A stretch of DNA of 64,000 nt from Lucinisca nassula (GCA_963580285.1 OY757023.1:94230931-94294930), one strand, 5' to 3'; counted from the stretch's first letter, positions 29,980 to 40,435 are shown. Notes: generated by a model from the sequence alone, not told the origin. A program made the numbers and translations.

Positions 29980-30487
29980 CTCATTCGGGTGACACAGTGC
30001 ATTCTTTCATATCTCAAAAATGGTAATTTTTCTGATGACATTTTTTATATACTTCAAACATAGGTTGGCAGTGCTCGTAGAGGCGGTTCCATTACGAAAA
30101 CACGCCTATACAAATACATTGTAAACTTGATCGCCGAAAAACAACGAAAATTTTAAGATGAAAATTTGTAATATTTTTCTTACTTCTGCTCAAAATTTAG
30201 AGTATGGGTGCTCGTTAGAACCGCCTCATTGAGGCGGTTCTAACGAGTACCCATAACCTATATTTTAGAGCAGAAATAAGAAAAATAAGGTATACCCCTG
30301 TAAACCCAAGTTTTACTATATATAAGTGGGGTTAAAGGGGGTCAAAATTTTATAGGTGTGTTTCCTTGATGTAGGGAGTACCCGCAATATATGTCCTGGA
30401 GCATGAATTAGACAAATAACGTGTACCCATATAAAACCCCAGTTTTCTCTATAAAATAGGGTTTTAGAGGGACTTCTTCACGTGAAG
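29980..30487 (+). mobile_element. MITE family B with A nested in its palindrome, innermost left-arm block
   Basis: B left part 29,980-30,089 (gacacagtgcattctttcat) and right part 30,373-30,487 (gaccattg-free end, ttagagggacttcttcacg). The partner at 44,262-44,490 has no A inside. Arm homology ends here. Confidence 0.8.
30090..30372 (+). mobile_element. MITE family A nested in B, left arm only
   Basis: Start ccattacgaaaacacgccta, end ataggtgtgtttccttgatg. Palindrome at 30,170-30,280 almost perfect. Confidence 0.88.
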
Positions 30488-30514
30488 GCCAGGCACCCCA
30501 GGCCAGGCACCCAA

Positions 30515-30651
30515 GGTTTGCATGGAATCGCACCGCTTTGCCTGGACGGGCTTAGATACTCTAAGCGGTTTACCAATACTCATGTGCGGTCGGTTTCAGC
30601 TCTGCGTGGAAGCATCATGCAACACATCTATTTCTTCAAGCCCCGATGGAC
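30515..30651 (-). mobile_element. SINE-like family D, head half
   Basis: gcaccgctttgcctggacgg through gccccgatggacggaggc. It lies directly against the next D. Confidence 0.8.
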
Positions 30652-30665
30652 GGAGGCGATGTTAT

Positions 30666-30969
30666 TGTTTTGTTTGATTTCAGGTTTAACGTCCCCGTCA
30701 ACACTGTAAAGGTCATTTTGGAGACGTTGCTTCCAATTTTGTGGGACTTTTACCCGACATTGAGATGAAATGACATCTCAAGCCCTGTCGCCCAATTAAA
30801 CCAATAGGGTATATTAGCTTGGACGGTCCACCTCGCACCGTGGTTCCTGGACAGGCTTAGATCCTCTAAGCGGTTTACCAGAACTAGTGTGCGGGCCGGA
30901 TTCAGCTCTGCGTGGAAGCAGCATGCAGCCCATATATTTCTTGAAGCCCCTATGGGCGGGGGGCCGGAA
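30666..30969 (-). mobile_element. SINE-like family D with 14-bp target duplication
   Basis: Perfect GGAGGCGATGTTAT at 30,652-30,665 and 30,970-30,983 bounds 304 bp. Tail side left, head right. It inserted into the very end of the older D. Confidence 0.93.
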
Positions 30970-31142
30970 GGAGGCGATGTTATGAAACATATACCGTAAG
31001 CAAAGGTTCTCTGTATCTGCTGACAAACCTAGGGTGCCTGGCCTGGTAGGAAACTCGGCGAAGTCTCGGATCTGAGCGGTCCCAGCATCGCTAGTGATTC
31101 GGAGACGCAAATTGTATTTATTCATGAAATTATCTTGCGTGT

Positions 31143-31655
31143 ACAGACAAAGTTCGATAACTCAAACATCTTTGGGGCCATGAAAATTTGTTCGAGATAT
31201 TGGTAGTTGGAAATACTGAGGTTTAATCATAGTACCAGGTCTTGAGACAGAATTTGGATCACGAAAACACGCCTATATAATTTTGACCCCCTTGAACACC
31301 ACTTTTATATAGTAAAACTGGGTTTCCGGGGGTATACATTATTTTTTCTTATTTCTGCTCTAAAATATAGATTGTGGGTACTCGTTAGAACCGCCTCATC
31401 GAGGCGGTTCTAACGAGTGCCCACAATCTATATTTGGAGCAGAAATAAGAAAAAAATCACAATTTTTCATCATAAAATTTTCATTTTTTCGGCGATAAAA
31501 GTGGCAATGTATTTGTATAGGCGTGTTTGCGTAATTGGATCACTAAAGTACATCTTTACAACCGTCTTTAAAATATAGGTATGCTGTGTGTACTCATTAG
31601 AGGCGGTTCTGGTGAGTGCACACAACATACCTTTTCAAGATGATTCAGAAAAAAA
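31143..31655 (+). mobile_element. MITE family C split by family A
   Basis: 31,143-31,257 carries the C end (acaaagttcgataactcaaa, gttcgagatattggtagttg). 31,538-31,655 carries the C palindrome half (gtgtgtactcattagaggcg, cacaacatacctt). Confidence 0.7.
31258..31537 (+). mobile_element. MITE family A with 8-bp flanking repeat
   Basis: TTGGATCA occurs just before cgaaaacacgcc (31,254-31,261) and again after gtttgcgtaa (about 31,534-31,541), a candidate 8-bp target duplication. The stem around 31,341-31,452 is close to perfect over more than 50 bp per arm. Confidence 0.8.
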
Positions 31656-31685
31656 CTATATATATTTTCCAAAATATAGTACATT

Positions 31686-31807
31686 CATGGTTAGTGTCTT
31701 TAATAATAAAATATAATCGGCGAGCCATAGACAATTTTATAGGGGCGAGCTTCAGCAGGCTGCCGCTGTGAATCTATTATATTTTGTTATAAAAGACACT
31801 AATCATG
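31686..31807 (+). mobile_element. Foldback element, 122 bp
   Basis: Arms catggttagtgtctttaata and ttataaaagacactaatcat, extending inward as aaatataat/attatattt. Loop of about 50 nt. Confidence 0.7.
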
Positions 31808-32264
31808 TATTTAGTTTATATTGCAATGTAAAACAATCAATGTGTGTTTTGCAATAATTTAGCAAATTTAAGCATATAAGACAGCAGACAGCACGGCATG
31901 TTAAATGACATTCAGTGCGCGCACACGCAGTATAACGTGGCGTAAAATAGTGCAAAGTTTCTGACGTCATCGCGCCACAGAGACGTTGGAAACAACATGA
32001 ACGTTCGAATGGAAGATTCTCAGCGCTTTACATTCTGTATGAAAATCTGCAAATAAAAAGTTTAGTTTAGCTTTAGAAATTATTTTCGAGGTTGAGACGT
32101 ACAGAGAAAACGGTCCACATGATACGTCCCTCGTTTCCTTCTTCGTACATTATATGCAAGTTGACCTCTGCTAATACGAGCTTGGACGAACATCGGTGGC
32201 CGGTTGTATTGTCTTTTCATTTGTGGTAAACAACAACGGCACGGCGCACGCCGTGTCGTGTTAA
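31808..32264. other. Unassigned interval in spacer
   Basis: No repeat family or frame of interest. A short palindrome, acggcgcacgccgt, lies near 32,240. Confidence 0.4.
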
Positions 32265-32540
32265 TTTTGGAGTGATTTGTGGTTTAATGTCACCGTCAAC
32301 ACTGCATAAGTCATTTTGGAGACGCTGTTTCCAATTTTGTGGGACTTTTACACGACATTGAAATGAAATGACATCTCAAGCCCCGTCGCTCAATGAAACC
32401 AATATGGTTTATAAGCAAATTGACAGTCTGACTCTCACCGCTTTTCCTGGGTAGGCTTAGATCCTTTAAGTGGTTTACCAGTACTCGTGTGCGGTCAGTT
32501 TCAGCTCTGCGTGGAAGCATCGTGCAGCAAGCCCCAATGG
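32265..32540 (-). mobile_element. SINE-like family D, head-truncated
   Basis: Tail gatttgtggtttaatgtcac, head side stops at gtgcagcaagccccaatgg. An A-run at 32,611-32,628 lies downstream. Confidence 0.8.
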
Positions 32541-33017
32541 AGTGTTTTACACTTTTCAACACATGTAGATTTATAGAAAATGGAAAATCAAGGGTGGTCC
32601 CCGCGAGAGAAAAAAAAAAAAAAAAAAATACAAGGCGAAGTGTTCGTTCTGCCGAAGACAGGATGAACTTTCTTGTCGGCGATTCGTTGAGATATCACCT
32701 TTCGTCGAACAGCAGCAAGAGGAACTTGATCGGGAGAACTTGAATTTATAATGTTAATAAATACAATTGCTATTGATCATGTCATTTCGTGCAGGCGGCG
32801 TTACAAGTCCTCGGTCTCGGTCCAATACAGTTGACCTCGGACCTGTAACATGTAATTGAGCCAATACGAACTGACTTGATTAATAGCATTATATTATTGA
32901 TGTTACTTTATAAATGAAACAATTAAATAAACCAAGTAATTTCTTATTGGCCCTGAAAACATGAGAGGCCACAGCTGATGCGAATATGTTGGACCAGACT
33001 TTGGATTAACGAAACCA
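32541..33017. other. Unassigned interval in spacer
   Basis: A-run only. The 84-codon frame at 32,489 starts inside D and has no domain. Confidence 0.4.
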
Positions 33018-33282
33018 TCACGAAAACACGCCTATATCACCACACTTTTATAAAGTAAAACTGGGGTTTACAGGGGTAATTCTTATTTTTCTTATTTCTG
33101 CTCTAAAATATAGATTGTGGGTACTCGTTAGAACCGCCTCGATGAGGCGGTTCTAAAGAGTACCCACAATCTATATTTTGAGCAGAAATAAGAAAAAGAT
33201 CACATTTTTTCATCTTATTTTTTTATTTTTTCGGCGATAAAGGTCACAATGTATTTGTATAGGCGTGTTTTCTTTATGGTTT
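33018..33282 (+). mobile_element. MITE family A
   Basis: Start catcacgaaaacacgcctat, end aggcgtgttttctttatg. Palindrome 33,080-33,200 with one mismatch near the core. Confidence 0.88.
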
Positions 33283-33481
33283 GAAGCCCACCATGCTCCA
33301 GTAGAGCAGCTTCGCAATGAAAACATAAAAAGCTTGAAAAACCTCCTTAATATGGGCATACAGGCAATTGAGGATATTTTCACAAAACAGCGAGGACAGT
33401 AAAGCATCTGATGTGTTGTCAAAGGGAGACTACAAGTACACGTACTTTCAAATTCGATGACACACCAATGCTAAATAATAC

Positions 33482-33672
33482 TTTGTTCGTTTGTTCACCC
33501 CTGTGTGACATAGAGCATTCTTTTATACATGCACCTTTTCTGATAAAAATGTGATGTGTTTCTTATTTATGTTCTAAACATAGGTAGTGTGTGCTCGTTA
33601 GAGCCGCCTTATTGCGGCTGTTCTAAAGAATATCCACCACCTACATGTATGTCTTAAATCAGAAATAAAGGT
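33482..33672 (+). mobile_element. MITE family B, truncated
   Basis: gttcacccctgtgtgacata, ttttctgataaaaatgtgat and a paired core (cgttagagccgcctt/gcggctgttcta). The right half is missing. Confidence 0.7.
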
Positions 33673-34024
33673 TCCTTTTAAAAGGAAAGGCTTGCCTGGT
33701 TTTAAGGGTACTGTTCCTGGTGTAAATGTAGCCATATTGCCGCCACATGGATGTACGAGTTGATGTAGATGAAAGTACTCGTGAGGAAGCAAGTTGCACT
33801 GTTCTTGTTAATGGGACATAGACTTTTGATGCAGTGTACTCAAAAGCAATATATGGTTTATCTACGAGAATGGACAAACCCATGAGGTGTCAATTTTCTA
33901 GGTGGCACTACCCTGACATTTATTGGAAGAAATATTTCAATGTTAAGGTAACTGAGGCATTGACATGTGACCCAATGATCACATTCTCACTTTTGACCAA
34001 CTATGATAGTAAGGGATCATTGTG
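33673..34024 (+). pseudogene. Exon-like open stretch, unidentified
   Basis: From an ATG near 33,747 the plus frame reads MDVRVDVDESTREEAS, meets one TAG near 33,817, then stays open for about 66 codons (including GLSTRMDKPMRCQFSRWHYP and YWKKYFNVKV) to TGA at 34,022-34,024. The composition looks protein-like, with low repeat content, and the stretch is not in any repeat family that I recognise. The single in-frame stop argues for a decayed gene, retroelement or exon with different boundaries (an AAG|GTAACT donor-like site follows NVK). I do not recognise the family. Confidence 0.35.
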
Positions 34025-34232
34025 ATGACCCTGTTTTATTGAAATGTGCTCAGTAGTATCTGAATAGTAGTTGGAAGAAGACATTGTTAACAGACAGACA
34101 GGAGGAATAAGGGACTTATGGAGCACGGACGATATGCGATTTGGCAAGTAGAAATGGACAAACAAAACAAAATAAATGTCCCCAACAGATTTATGAGAGA
34201 CAATAATGTGGTAGAACACATCATACATACTG

Positions 34233-34461
34233 TTTGTTTTGCTAGGTTTAACGCCCGTTAAACAATCTTTCAGTCATATACAGGCGGGTAGTTTCCTAAC
34301 CATCGTTCCTGGAAAGTACCAGTACTAGACTCCGATCCTCCGACACAAACTACCAAATGTTCTCACATAAACGATCATGGCCGGTAGCGGGGCTCGAACC
34401 CATGACCCTCTAGTGATTACAAGTCAGCGACCTTAATCACTGGACCACGGAGGCGGTCTTC
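34233..34461 (-). mobile_element. tRNA-headed SINE with 11-bp target duplication
   Basis: Perfect CATACATACTG at 34,222-34,232 and 34,462-34,472. On minus, head 34,455-34,379 has the A-box-like gtggtccagtgattaag and B-box gggttcgagcccc. Tail ends gggcgttaaacctagc. Confidence 0.9.
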
Positions 34462-34539
34462 CATACATACTGAGTATACATTCATGTAATGTGGCCAGTA
34501 AACATGTAATTGTTAGGTGACGACACAAATATACATACA

Positions 34540-35165
34540 AGGGAGTATAAGATTCTAAAATCAATCCAGGAATAAGAAAGATATTGATCGGACACGATAA
34601 AAAAGACGTTTTTTTACCTTTCACCTCTAAGTATGACCTTGACCTTTGAGGTACGGACCTGGGTCTTGCGCGTGACACACTGTCACATTATGGTTAATAT
34701 TTCTGCTAAGTAATATTTAAATCCATCCAGGTATAAGAAAGTTATAGATTGGACACAATAAAAAAGACGCCTTTTTTGGCCTTTTATCTCTAAGTATGAC
34801 CTTGACCTTTGAGTTATGGCTGTGGGTCTTACGCGAGACACTCCGTCACATTATGGTTAACATTTCTGCCACGTAATATTTAAATCCATCCAGGAATAAC
34901 ACAGTTATTGATTGGACACGACAAAGACCCTTTTTTGACCTTTAACCGCTAAGATGACCTATGACCTTGACCTTTGAGGTACGGACCTGAGTCTTCCGCG
35001 CAACACTCCATCACATTATGGTTAACATTTCTGCCAAGTATATATTTAAATCCATCCCGAATTAAGAAAGTTATGGAGGATAAAAAAAATTGTGGACGGA
35101 CAGACAGACGAACGGACAGAGTGATTACTATAGAGCACACACACTGTCAGTGCGGGGCCCTAATA
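34540..35165 (+). repeat. Satellite-like tandem repeat, about 163-bp units
   Basis: Units begin near 34,561, 34,722, 34,886 and 35,051 (tccatccaggaataa, attggacacga), each with gaccttgacctttgaggt. Ends in a degenerate ggacggacagac tract, the same layout as element I, so it may be the inside of another Helitron-like unit. Termini not found. Confidence 0.78.
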
Positions 35166-35535
35166 AAGTATAATATTCACCTTTATGTCCAATATGTACT
35201 CGCGCATGTTATTGAAGGTAAACTGTATTGACGGTAGCGCTGAGTAGACCGTGGCCTAGTGGATAAATTCGCTTCGGTGTTTAGTTAAACTTTCGCACAG
35301 AAACGATAGCTCTGTCACTAGACCATCTCTCACTAAACTGGTACCCTGTAAGCTATAAAAATATGCGAAAGCTATTGAGCTATAGGGTGAGGGAACCAGA
35401 ACACCGGAAAAAGCTGACTGTATCTCTGATTTTTGTTTTAAAAAAAAACACCTGAGGATCCAAAATAACATAGAAAGAGAAGTCTAAAACCGGAACCACT
35501 TTTCCAATCTAACTGGCTTGCAGCCATCGCTGCAA
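35166..35535. other. Unassigned interval in spacer
   Basis: Contains a short palindrome, cttgcagccatcgctgcaag, at about 35,516-35,538. No gene. Confidence 0.4.
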
Positions 35536-35632
35536 GCCAATAAGAAACTTACGTATACCATTGTAAACTCAAGTTTTCTCTATATCAAGTGGGGTTTAGA
35601 GGGGTGCACTTTTCACGGACGTGTTAACGTGA
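35536..35632 (+). mobile_element. MITE family B, right half
   Basis: tataccattgtaaactcaag, tcaagtggggtttagagg, ending cggacgtgttaacgtgat. The palindrome is missing. Confidence 0.7.
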
Positions 35633-35658
35633 TAAATGTTTAACAGGTCGACCGTTTT

Positions 35659-35728
35659 GCTCGGTAGCTCAGTCGGTAGAGTGATCGCACGGTATGCGAA
35701 ATGCCCTGTGTTCGAGTCCCGGCCGAGC
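35659..35728 (+). repeat. tRNA-like SINE head, first of tandem pair
   Basis: 70 nt with acceptor gctcgg/ccgagc, D-arm tagctcagtcggtagag and T-arm gtgttcgagtccc. The anticodon loop acggtat lacks U33, so a functional tRNA is unlikely. The following ttctttttccacccc...gtgacatttgg recurs after the second unit. Confidence 0.7.
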
Positions 35729-35898
35729 CAAATTCTTTTTCCACCCCGTGTGACATTTGGTGGCCGGTGTGGGTCCAACACCGCGTCTGAGGGCATGAAA
35801 CAGTATGGAAAATAAGTCTCGCAGCCTGACTGGATTGGAATTAGATATTCGGGCCTGATCTCATTAGGAAGGGGGAAAATGTGATAGGTCGAAAGTGT

Positions 35899-35970
35899 GG
35901 CTTGGTAGATCAGTCGGTAGAGTGTTCGCTCAGTATGCGAGAGGTCTTGGGTTCGAGTCCCGTTCGAGCC
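35899..35970 (+). repeat. tRNA-like SINE head, second of tandem pair
   Basis: 72 nt with acceptor ggcttg/cgagcc, tagatcagtcggtagag and gggttcgagtccc. Loop tcagtat again lacks U33. It starts 240 bp after the first unit, with similar downstream sequence, so the pair arose by tandem duplication or SINE dimerisation. Confidence 0.7.
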
Positions 35971-36017
35971 ACGTTCTTTATCCACCCATATGACATATGG
36001 CTCTCAATTTCTGATGA

Positions 36018-36395
36018 ACAAACACAAACGTGTTAACAAGTCCGTGAAATGAACCCCTGTAAAGCTCATTTTATATATATAAAAAATCTATGGTTTACGG
36101 GGATATACATTACATTACGATTACACACCCGTACGGCATAGTGCATTTCTCACGTCTCCAAAATGGCTACTTTTCTGATGAAAATCCTTGATATTTTTCC
36201 TGTAAATGCTCAAAGCATAGGTTGTGTGTGCTCGTTAGAACCGCCTCAATGAGGCGGTTCTAACGAGTACCCACAACCTATATCTGGGAGCAGAAATAAG
36301 AAAAATAATGAATACCCCCTTAAACCCCAGTTTTGTCTATATAAAGTGGGGTTTAGTGGGGTTTTCATTTCACGGACTTGTTCACGTGATGTTTC
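36018..36395 (+). mobile_element. MITE family B, full copy with extra left end
   Basis: A B right-type end (acgtgttaacaagtccgtga, 36,025) precedes a full B copy (attacgattacacacccgta, perfect core at 36,228-36,270, end cggacttgttcacgtgatg). Confidence 0.82.
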
Positions 36396-36568
36396 ATTTC
36401 TGCTTCTAGACATAAATTGTGCGTAAACATTACAACCGCCTCAGTGGTGTGGTTCTATCGAACACTCACAACCTATTTTTGGAGTATACATTGTAGATAA
36501 AAACAATATTACAAATTTTCGTCAGGTTTGGAGATATAAAAAATGCACTGTTCCATACGGGTGTGTTA
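36396..36568 (-). mobile_element. MITE family B, truncated, abutting the previous
   Basis: Degenerate core attacaaccgcctcagtggt and the B end tttggagatataaaaaatgc, atacgggtgtgtta. Confidence 0.7.
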
Positions 36569-36748
36569 GACAAAGTTTTGAGAGAGGTTCTTATGAGAAC
36601 TTACTTTCTCTGATTATGAGCAAATATATTGTTCTGTTTCTGCTTGAGTTGAGGTTTCACGTCCCCGTCATTACTATTTAGGTCATTCTGCAGACGTTGC
36701 TTTCGATTTTGTGAGTCTTTTACCCGGCATTATAAAATACATCATAAA

Positions 36749-37020
36749 AACACGCTTATATAAATCTGACCCCCTTGAATCCCACTTTTATACAGTAAAA
36801 CCGGGGTTTACAGGGGTACATGTAAGCCTTATTTTTCTTATTTCTGTTCTAAAATAAAGATTGTGAGTACTCGTTAGAACCGCCTCGATTAGGCGGTTCT
36901 AACGTGTACCCACAATCTATATTTTGAGCAGCAATAGGGAAAATATCACAATTTTTAAACACGATTTTTTTTTTCGGTGGTAAAATTACAATGTATTTGT
37001 ATAGGCATGGTTTCGTAATG
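36749..37020 (+). mobile_element. MITE family A nested in D (first)
   Basis: Start catcataaaaacacgcttat, core gaaccgcctcgattaggcgg, end ataggcatggtttcgtaatg. Confidence 0.85.
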
Positions 37021-37164
37021 ACATCTTAAGTCCTACCGTCCATGGAAACCGGTAGGGTTTAATGAACGGTCCGACTAGCAACACTTTGCGTGGAAAGGCT
37101 TAGCTTCAAGCTGTTTACCGGTACATGTACATGTACTCAAGTTCGGTCGGTTTCAGCTCTGCGC

Positions 37165-37437
37165 ATTACGAAAAAAACGCCTTTACAAATACCTTGTAAA
37201 TGTTTCTGCCGAAAAAAGAACATCTTAAGATTAAATATTGTGATATTTTCCTTATTTTTACCCCAAACATAGTTGTGGGTGCTCGTTAGAACCGCCTCGA
37301 TGAGGCGGTTCTAACGAGTACCCAAACCTATGTCTTTGAGCAAAAATTAGGAAAATAACGTATACCCCTGTACCCCAGTTTTACTACATTAACGTAGGGT
37401 TCATAGGGGGTCAGAATTATATAGTTTTCGTGATGCT
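37165..37437 (+). mobile_element. MITE family A nested in D (second)
   Basis: Start cattacgaaaaaaacgcctt, core agaaccgcctcgatgaggcg, end atatagttttcgtgatg. Confidence 0.85.
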
Positions 37438-37564
37438 GGCAGAACCATGCAGCACAACCAATTTCTCCAAGCCCCCGATGGGCGGGCGCTCAAATATGAT
37501 ATCTACATGTACCTTCGTTAAATCAATTTTTTCCTACATAGATTTTGTTTTACACGTCTGCTCA

Positions 37565-37795
37565 TCTCGAAAACACGACTACACATGTATATTATTCTGA
37601 CCACCTTAAACCCCACTTCTATATGGTATAACTGGGGTTTACAGGGGTAAACCTTTTTTTCTTATTTCTGCTCTTATATATATATATTTTAGCAGAAATG
37701 AGAAAAATATCAGTTTTTCTTTTTTTTTCATCTTACTTTTTTTTGCAGCAGTAAAATGTATAATGTATTTGTATTGGCATGTTTTTCGTAACATT
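37565..37795 (+). mobile_element. MITE family A, palindrome deleted
   Basis: Start tctcgaaaacacgactacac, end gtattggcatgtttttcgta. The palindrome has collapsed to ctcttatatatatatatttt. Confidence 0.75.
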
Positions 37796-37796
37796 A

Positions 37797-37964
37797 TTTC
37801 ACAGACATGATATTTTGGACTATTTGGGCGGTTTTAACGAGTACCCAGAACATATGTTTTGGAGCAGAGATAAGAAAAAATAATATATAACCTACAAAGC
37901 CCAGTTTTCTCGATACAAGGCGGGGTGTAGAAGGGATTCATTTCACGGATTTTTTAACACGATG
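37797..37964 (+). mobile_element. MITE family B, right half
   Basis: gggcggttttaacgagtacc, then tggagcagagataag, ending tttcacggattttttaaca. Confidence 0.7.
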
Positions 37965-38655
37965 TCAAGATCTACTGACAAGTCTAGTTTGCACTGCTAC
38001 AATCCTTAGAACCCCCCACGCAGACATTTTTATCAAGATACATGTAATAGCATACTGCAATTAACACTATAGCAAGTTCTGTGCAATCAAACCTGTCTCT
38101 TTTTATGATGAATAATTGCTTTGTTCATACTTGACGCATAAGCTGTCAATACTGACACTCCGAAAACAATACTAGATGTATGCACGCGTTGTAATATAGT
38201 GCAGTCGAGCCGCAAGATATCCATAATAGAAGTGGAGGAAATGATCAGGAATCGATTCAAACAACCCACAGCTCCCATAAGAGACACCAAAGGGAAAGAA
38301 ACACAAACATGAAACAACAGACCCTAATGGAAACATCAATAGCGGAAAGCAAAAAGGACAGTTACTATCCCAGAAAATGGCCAATAGGCTATTCAAAATA
38401 AAATAATATAAGCGACACAAACACACAAAGACAAACCATAACAAAAATGAACCGCGACAGAAGAACTGCCTTGGAACGGACAGCGGAAACGAATTCCACT
38501 GGGGGGCTTAAATCGGTTTTACGTGGCCACAATCCTCGCCCTTACTTCCGTCGCGATTTAGACAAATAATTTGTTCAGTCCGCATGAAGGCCTCCTAACT
38601 CCATGTACATGTATTCAGGTATCATCTTCCCGATACATTTTTTACATTTGTCCAT
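37965..38655. other. Unassigned spacer sequence, possible dispersed repeat
   Basis: Moderately G+C-balanced and purine-rich on plus (cataagagacaccaaaggga, gacagcggaaacgaattcc). Frames of 76-90 codons on minus show no domain. I cannot say what it is. Confidence 0.35.
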
Positions 38656-38659
38656 GTGC

Positions 38660-38992
38660 AGAGAAATTCCAATATTAAGGCCACCTTTGAGACTGTTCAA
38701 AAGTGATCTTAAAGACCCCTGAAAAGTGGTCTTAAAGACCACTTGTGAACAGTTCAAAAGGTGGTTTCCACCTCAGAGACTGTTCAAAAGTGGTCTTAAA
38801 GACCACTCAAAAGTGGTCTTAAATACCACTCAGAAGTGGTCTTAAAGACCACTTGTGAACAGTTCAAAAGGTGGTCTCTTTTTAGGAGACACTGATTGTA
38901 GAAAAAAGAAACAAAGAATAACTGAAACCTTCTCAGTAAGCTTTCAAAAGCAAATTTAGTCTTAATATTAGGTGGTCTTAATTGCGGAATTT
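38660..38992 (+). repeat. Array of short palindromes AAGTGGTCTTAAAGACCACTT
   Basis: The palindromic word aagtggtcttaaagaccact, whole or in part, recurs about five times between 38,700 and 38,860, interspersed with gaacagttcaaaaggtggt. The outer part matches 31-183. Confidence 0.85.
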
Positions 38993-39049
38993 TACTGTAG
39001 ATTGTAACCACCAAGGACAAGGAAATAGAGAATACCAGGTGAGGGTCTT

Positions 39050-39175
39050 TTATATCAAGTTTATCAGGCAAGGCTTCGAGAACGCTTGTAGAATCGCGAA
39101 GCTTGCCGAGCGATTCAACATGCGTTCTCGAAGCCGAGCCTGATAAACTTGATATCAAATGATACGAATCTGGTA
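39050..39175 (+). repeat. Long imperfect hairpin
   Basis: Arms atatcaagtttatcaggc, ggcttcgagaacgc and gcgttctcgaagccgagcct, gataaacttgatatc, with a loop of about 40 nt containing cgcgaagcttgccgag. Confidence 0.85.
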
Positions 39176-39453
39176 TTCTATTTATCAGTTTATCCCCTTG
39201 AACACTCTTAAATTAGCAATTTACGATCAGTCCTCAGTGCGTCCAAGCATTCTGGTGGCCGATATATTTAGTATCAGCTGACCATATTTTTCCTATGATA
39301 TTTTTGTAATTTTGCCATATTTCCCAGTTACAATAACAATTTTGTCATTTTCCCGTCTTCCGGTTCATTCATAAAAGTGCAATGTAACGTTGACGTGATA
39401 AAGCTCACTTGTCCTGAGATAGCATATCTTTATCAGGTCAATGCGTTACATAA

Positions 39454-39594
39454 AGATTATCATATGACATTTTTCATATCACACCCCATATCAGCCCGAG
39501 ACTCCCATATCAGCCCGAGGACCAAAAGCCCGAGGGCTGATGTGGGTCGAGGGCTGATATGGGGTATGATATGAAAAATACCATATCATAATCT
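39454..39594 (+). repeat. Foldback element with GGGCTGATATGGG arms
   Basis: Arms agattatcatatgacatttt, tcatatcacaccccatatca and their complements ending accatatcataatct. Inner repeats of cccatatcagcccgag occur twice on the left arm. Confidence 0.85.
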
Positions 39595-40380
39595 ATTTAT
39601 CATACATTTCACTTTTAAAAAAATCGTTCGTCGCTGCATTCACGTTTCTATTGTTTACCGAATCACTAGAATTTCATTGCTCGATAATGATAATATTATC
39701 CAGATCCAAAAGTCTGTCAGCAATCCCCTGCATCGTTCTTTCGCCCATTTTCCTCTCGAATTCGCTGCGCCGTGCCGTGCCATGTTTTTTCTTTTTTTTT
39801 TTTGGCCAAACAGTTCGAACAGACGAAAAGTAAGTATTGCAAATTGCAAATGGCGTCCTGAACAACAAATGTGAAATACCGCAAAAGGAAGAAGGTCGCG
39901 TGTTCCGAATAGGGTGACGTCAGAGGTATGATAAATGCTTAGGGGTGTTATAATGGGTTGTGATGTGGATTTTTGGGGTATGATAAAGCCCATGCGATAT
40001 GGCAGCACGTGCAAGCGTGATACGTGCATTGGTGTCACGTTCGTATCGCATATTCAAAAACTAAGTATTTTATACTAAATGTATGATAAAATGAAAAATA
40101 TATAGGGGGTTACTGATAAAAATTCGTCTTCAGGCATGTACATAAGGCGAAGACTCAGATCAACCTGTGTAGACTGACCAGGGTCTTTGCCGTGTAGATG
40201 TGTTGATCCCTCAACCAAGTCAGCAGAGAATGCCGGGTCATTATTGGAATGAGATCGATACGACGGATAAAAGTCGACGTCTGTTCTGCGTCGGCCAGCT
40301 ATTTTTATGCCTTTCAGTTTGCTAAGTCCTGCTAAAATTCGTGCGGCGATCCAAGACTGCAAAAAAAAAAAAAAAAAAAA
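39595..40380. other. Unassigned spacer interval
   Basis: Frames of 104 and 127 codons on minus are open but start in T-runs and lack recognisable domains. A-run at 40,361-40,380. Confidence 0.35.
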
Positions 40381-40384
40381 GAAA

Positions 40385-40435
40385 AACATTGAGGCGATTC
40401 TAATGGGTGCTCACAACATATTTTTCAAGATAAAA
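40385..40435 (+). mobile_element. MITE family C, half palindrome
   Basis: gaggcgattctaatgggtgc, then cacaacatatttttcaaga. The other half is absent. Confidence 0.6.

Larger units (their letters stand above)
4640..30487 (+). repeat. Left arm of large inverted duplication
   Basis: Blocks along this interval reappear reverse-complemented, in mirrored order, at 44,262-63,300. Pairs I aligned by eye: 4,680-4,975 with 62,961-63,290; 5,880-6,170 with 61,775-62,080; 10,560-10,990 with 60,720-61,430; 12,780-13,480 with 55,650-55,980; 13,480-13,760 with 55,040-55,320; 18,945-19,060 with 54,730-54,850; 23,140-28,790 with 46,310-51,430; 28,800-29,620 with 44,900-45,490; 29,640-30,480 with 44,262-44,890. 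Matched patches look about 85-90% identical. Stretches 14.25-18.94 and 19.3-23.1 kb have no partner that I can see and are probably insertions or deleted opposite. Confidence 0.88.
36646..37490 (-). mobile_element. One family D SINE broken by two family A elements
   Basis: D pieces at 36,646-36,738, 37,021-37,164 and 37,438-37,490 follow the D order without gaps (tail, middle with ggtccgactagcaacacttt, head cccgatgggcgggcgc). Confidence 0.82.

Noticed and set aside
35659..35970. Two functional tRNA genes
   Set aside because: Anticodon loops lack U33, the copies are in tandem with shared non-tRNA downstream sequence, and the region is MITE-rich. SINE heads fit better.
35596..35985. 129-codon minus-strand frame
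   Set aside because: Lies across the two tRNA-like SINE heads. Words such as GSNGTRTQDLSHTER are typical of tRNA-derived SINE antisense translation.
38660..38992. CRISPR-like array of short repeats
   Set aside because: Repeats are perfect palindromes at irregular spacing with no uniform spacers and no cas genes, in a eukaryotic repeat context.
39655..40038. 127-codon minus-strand frame as a gene
   Set aside because: No domain, signal peptide or splice context that I can see, and it is interrupted in the other orientation by homopolymer-driven shadows.
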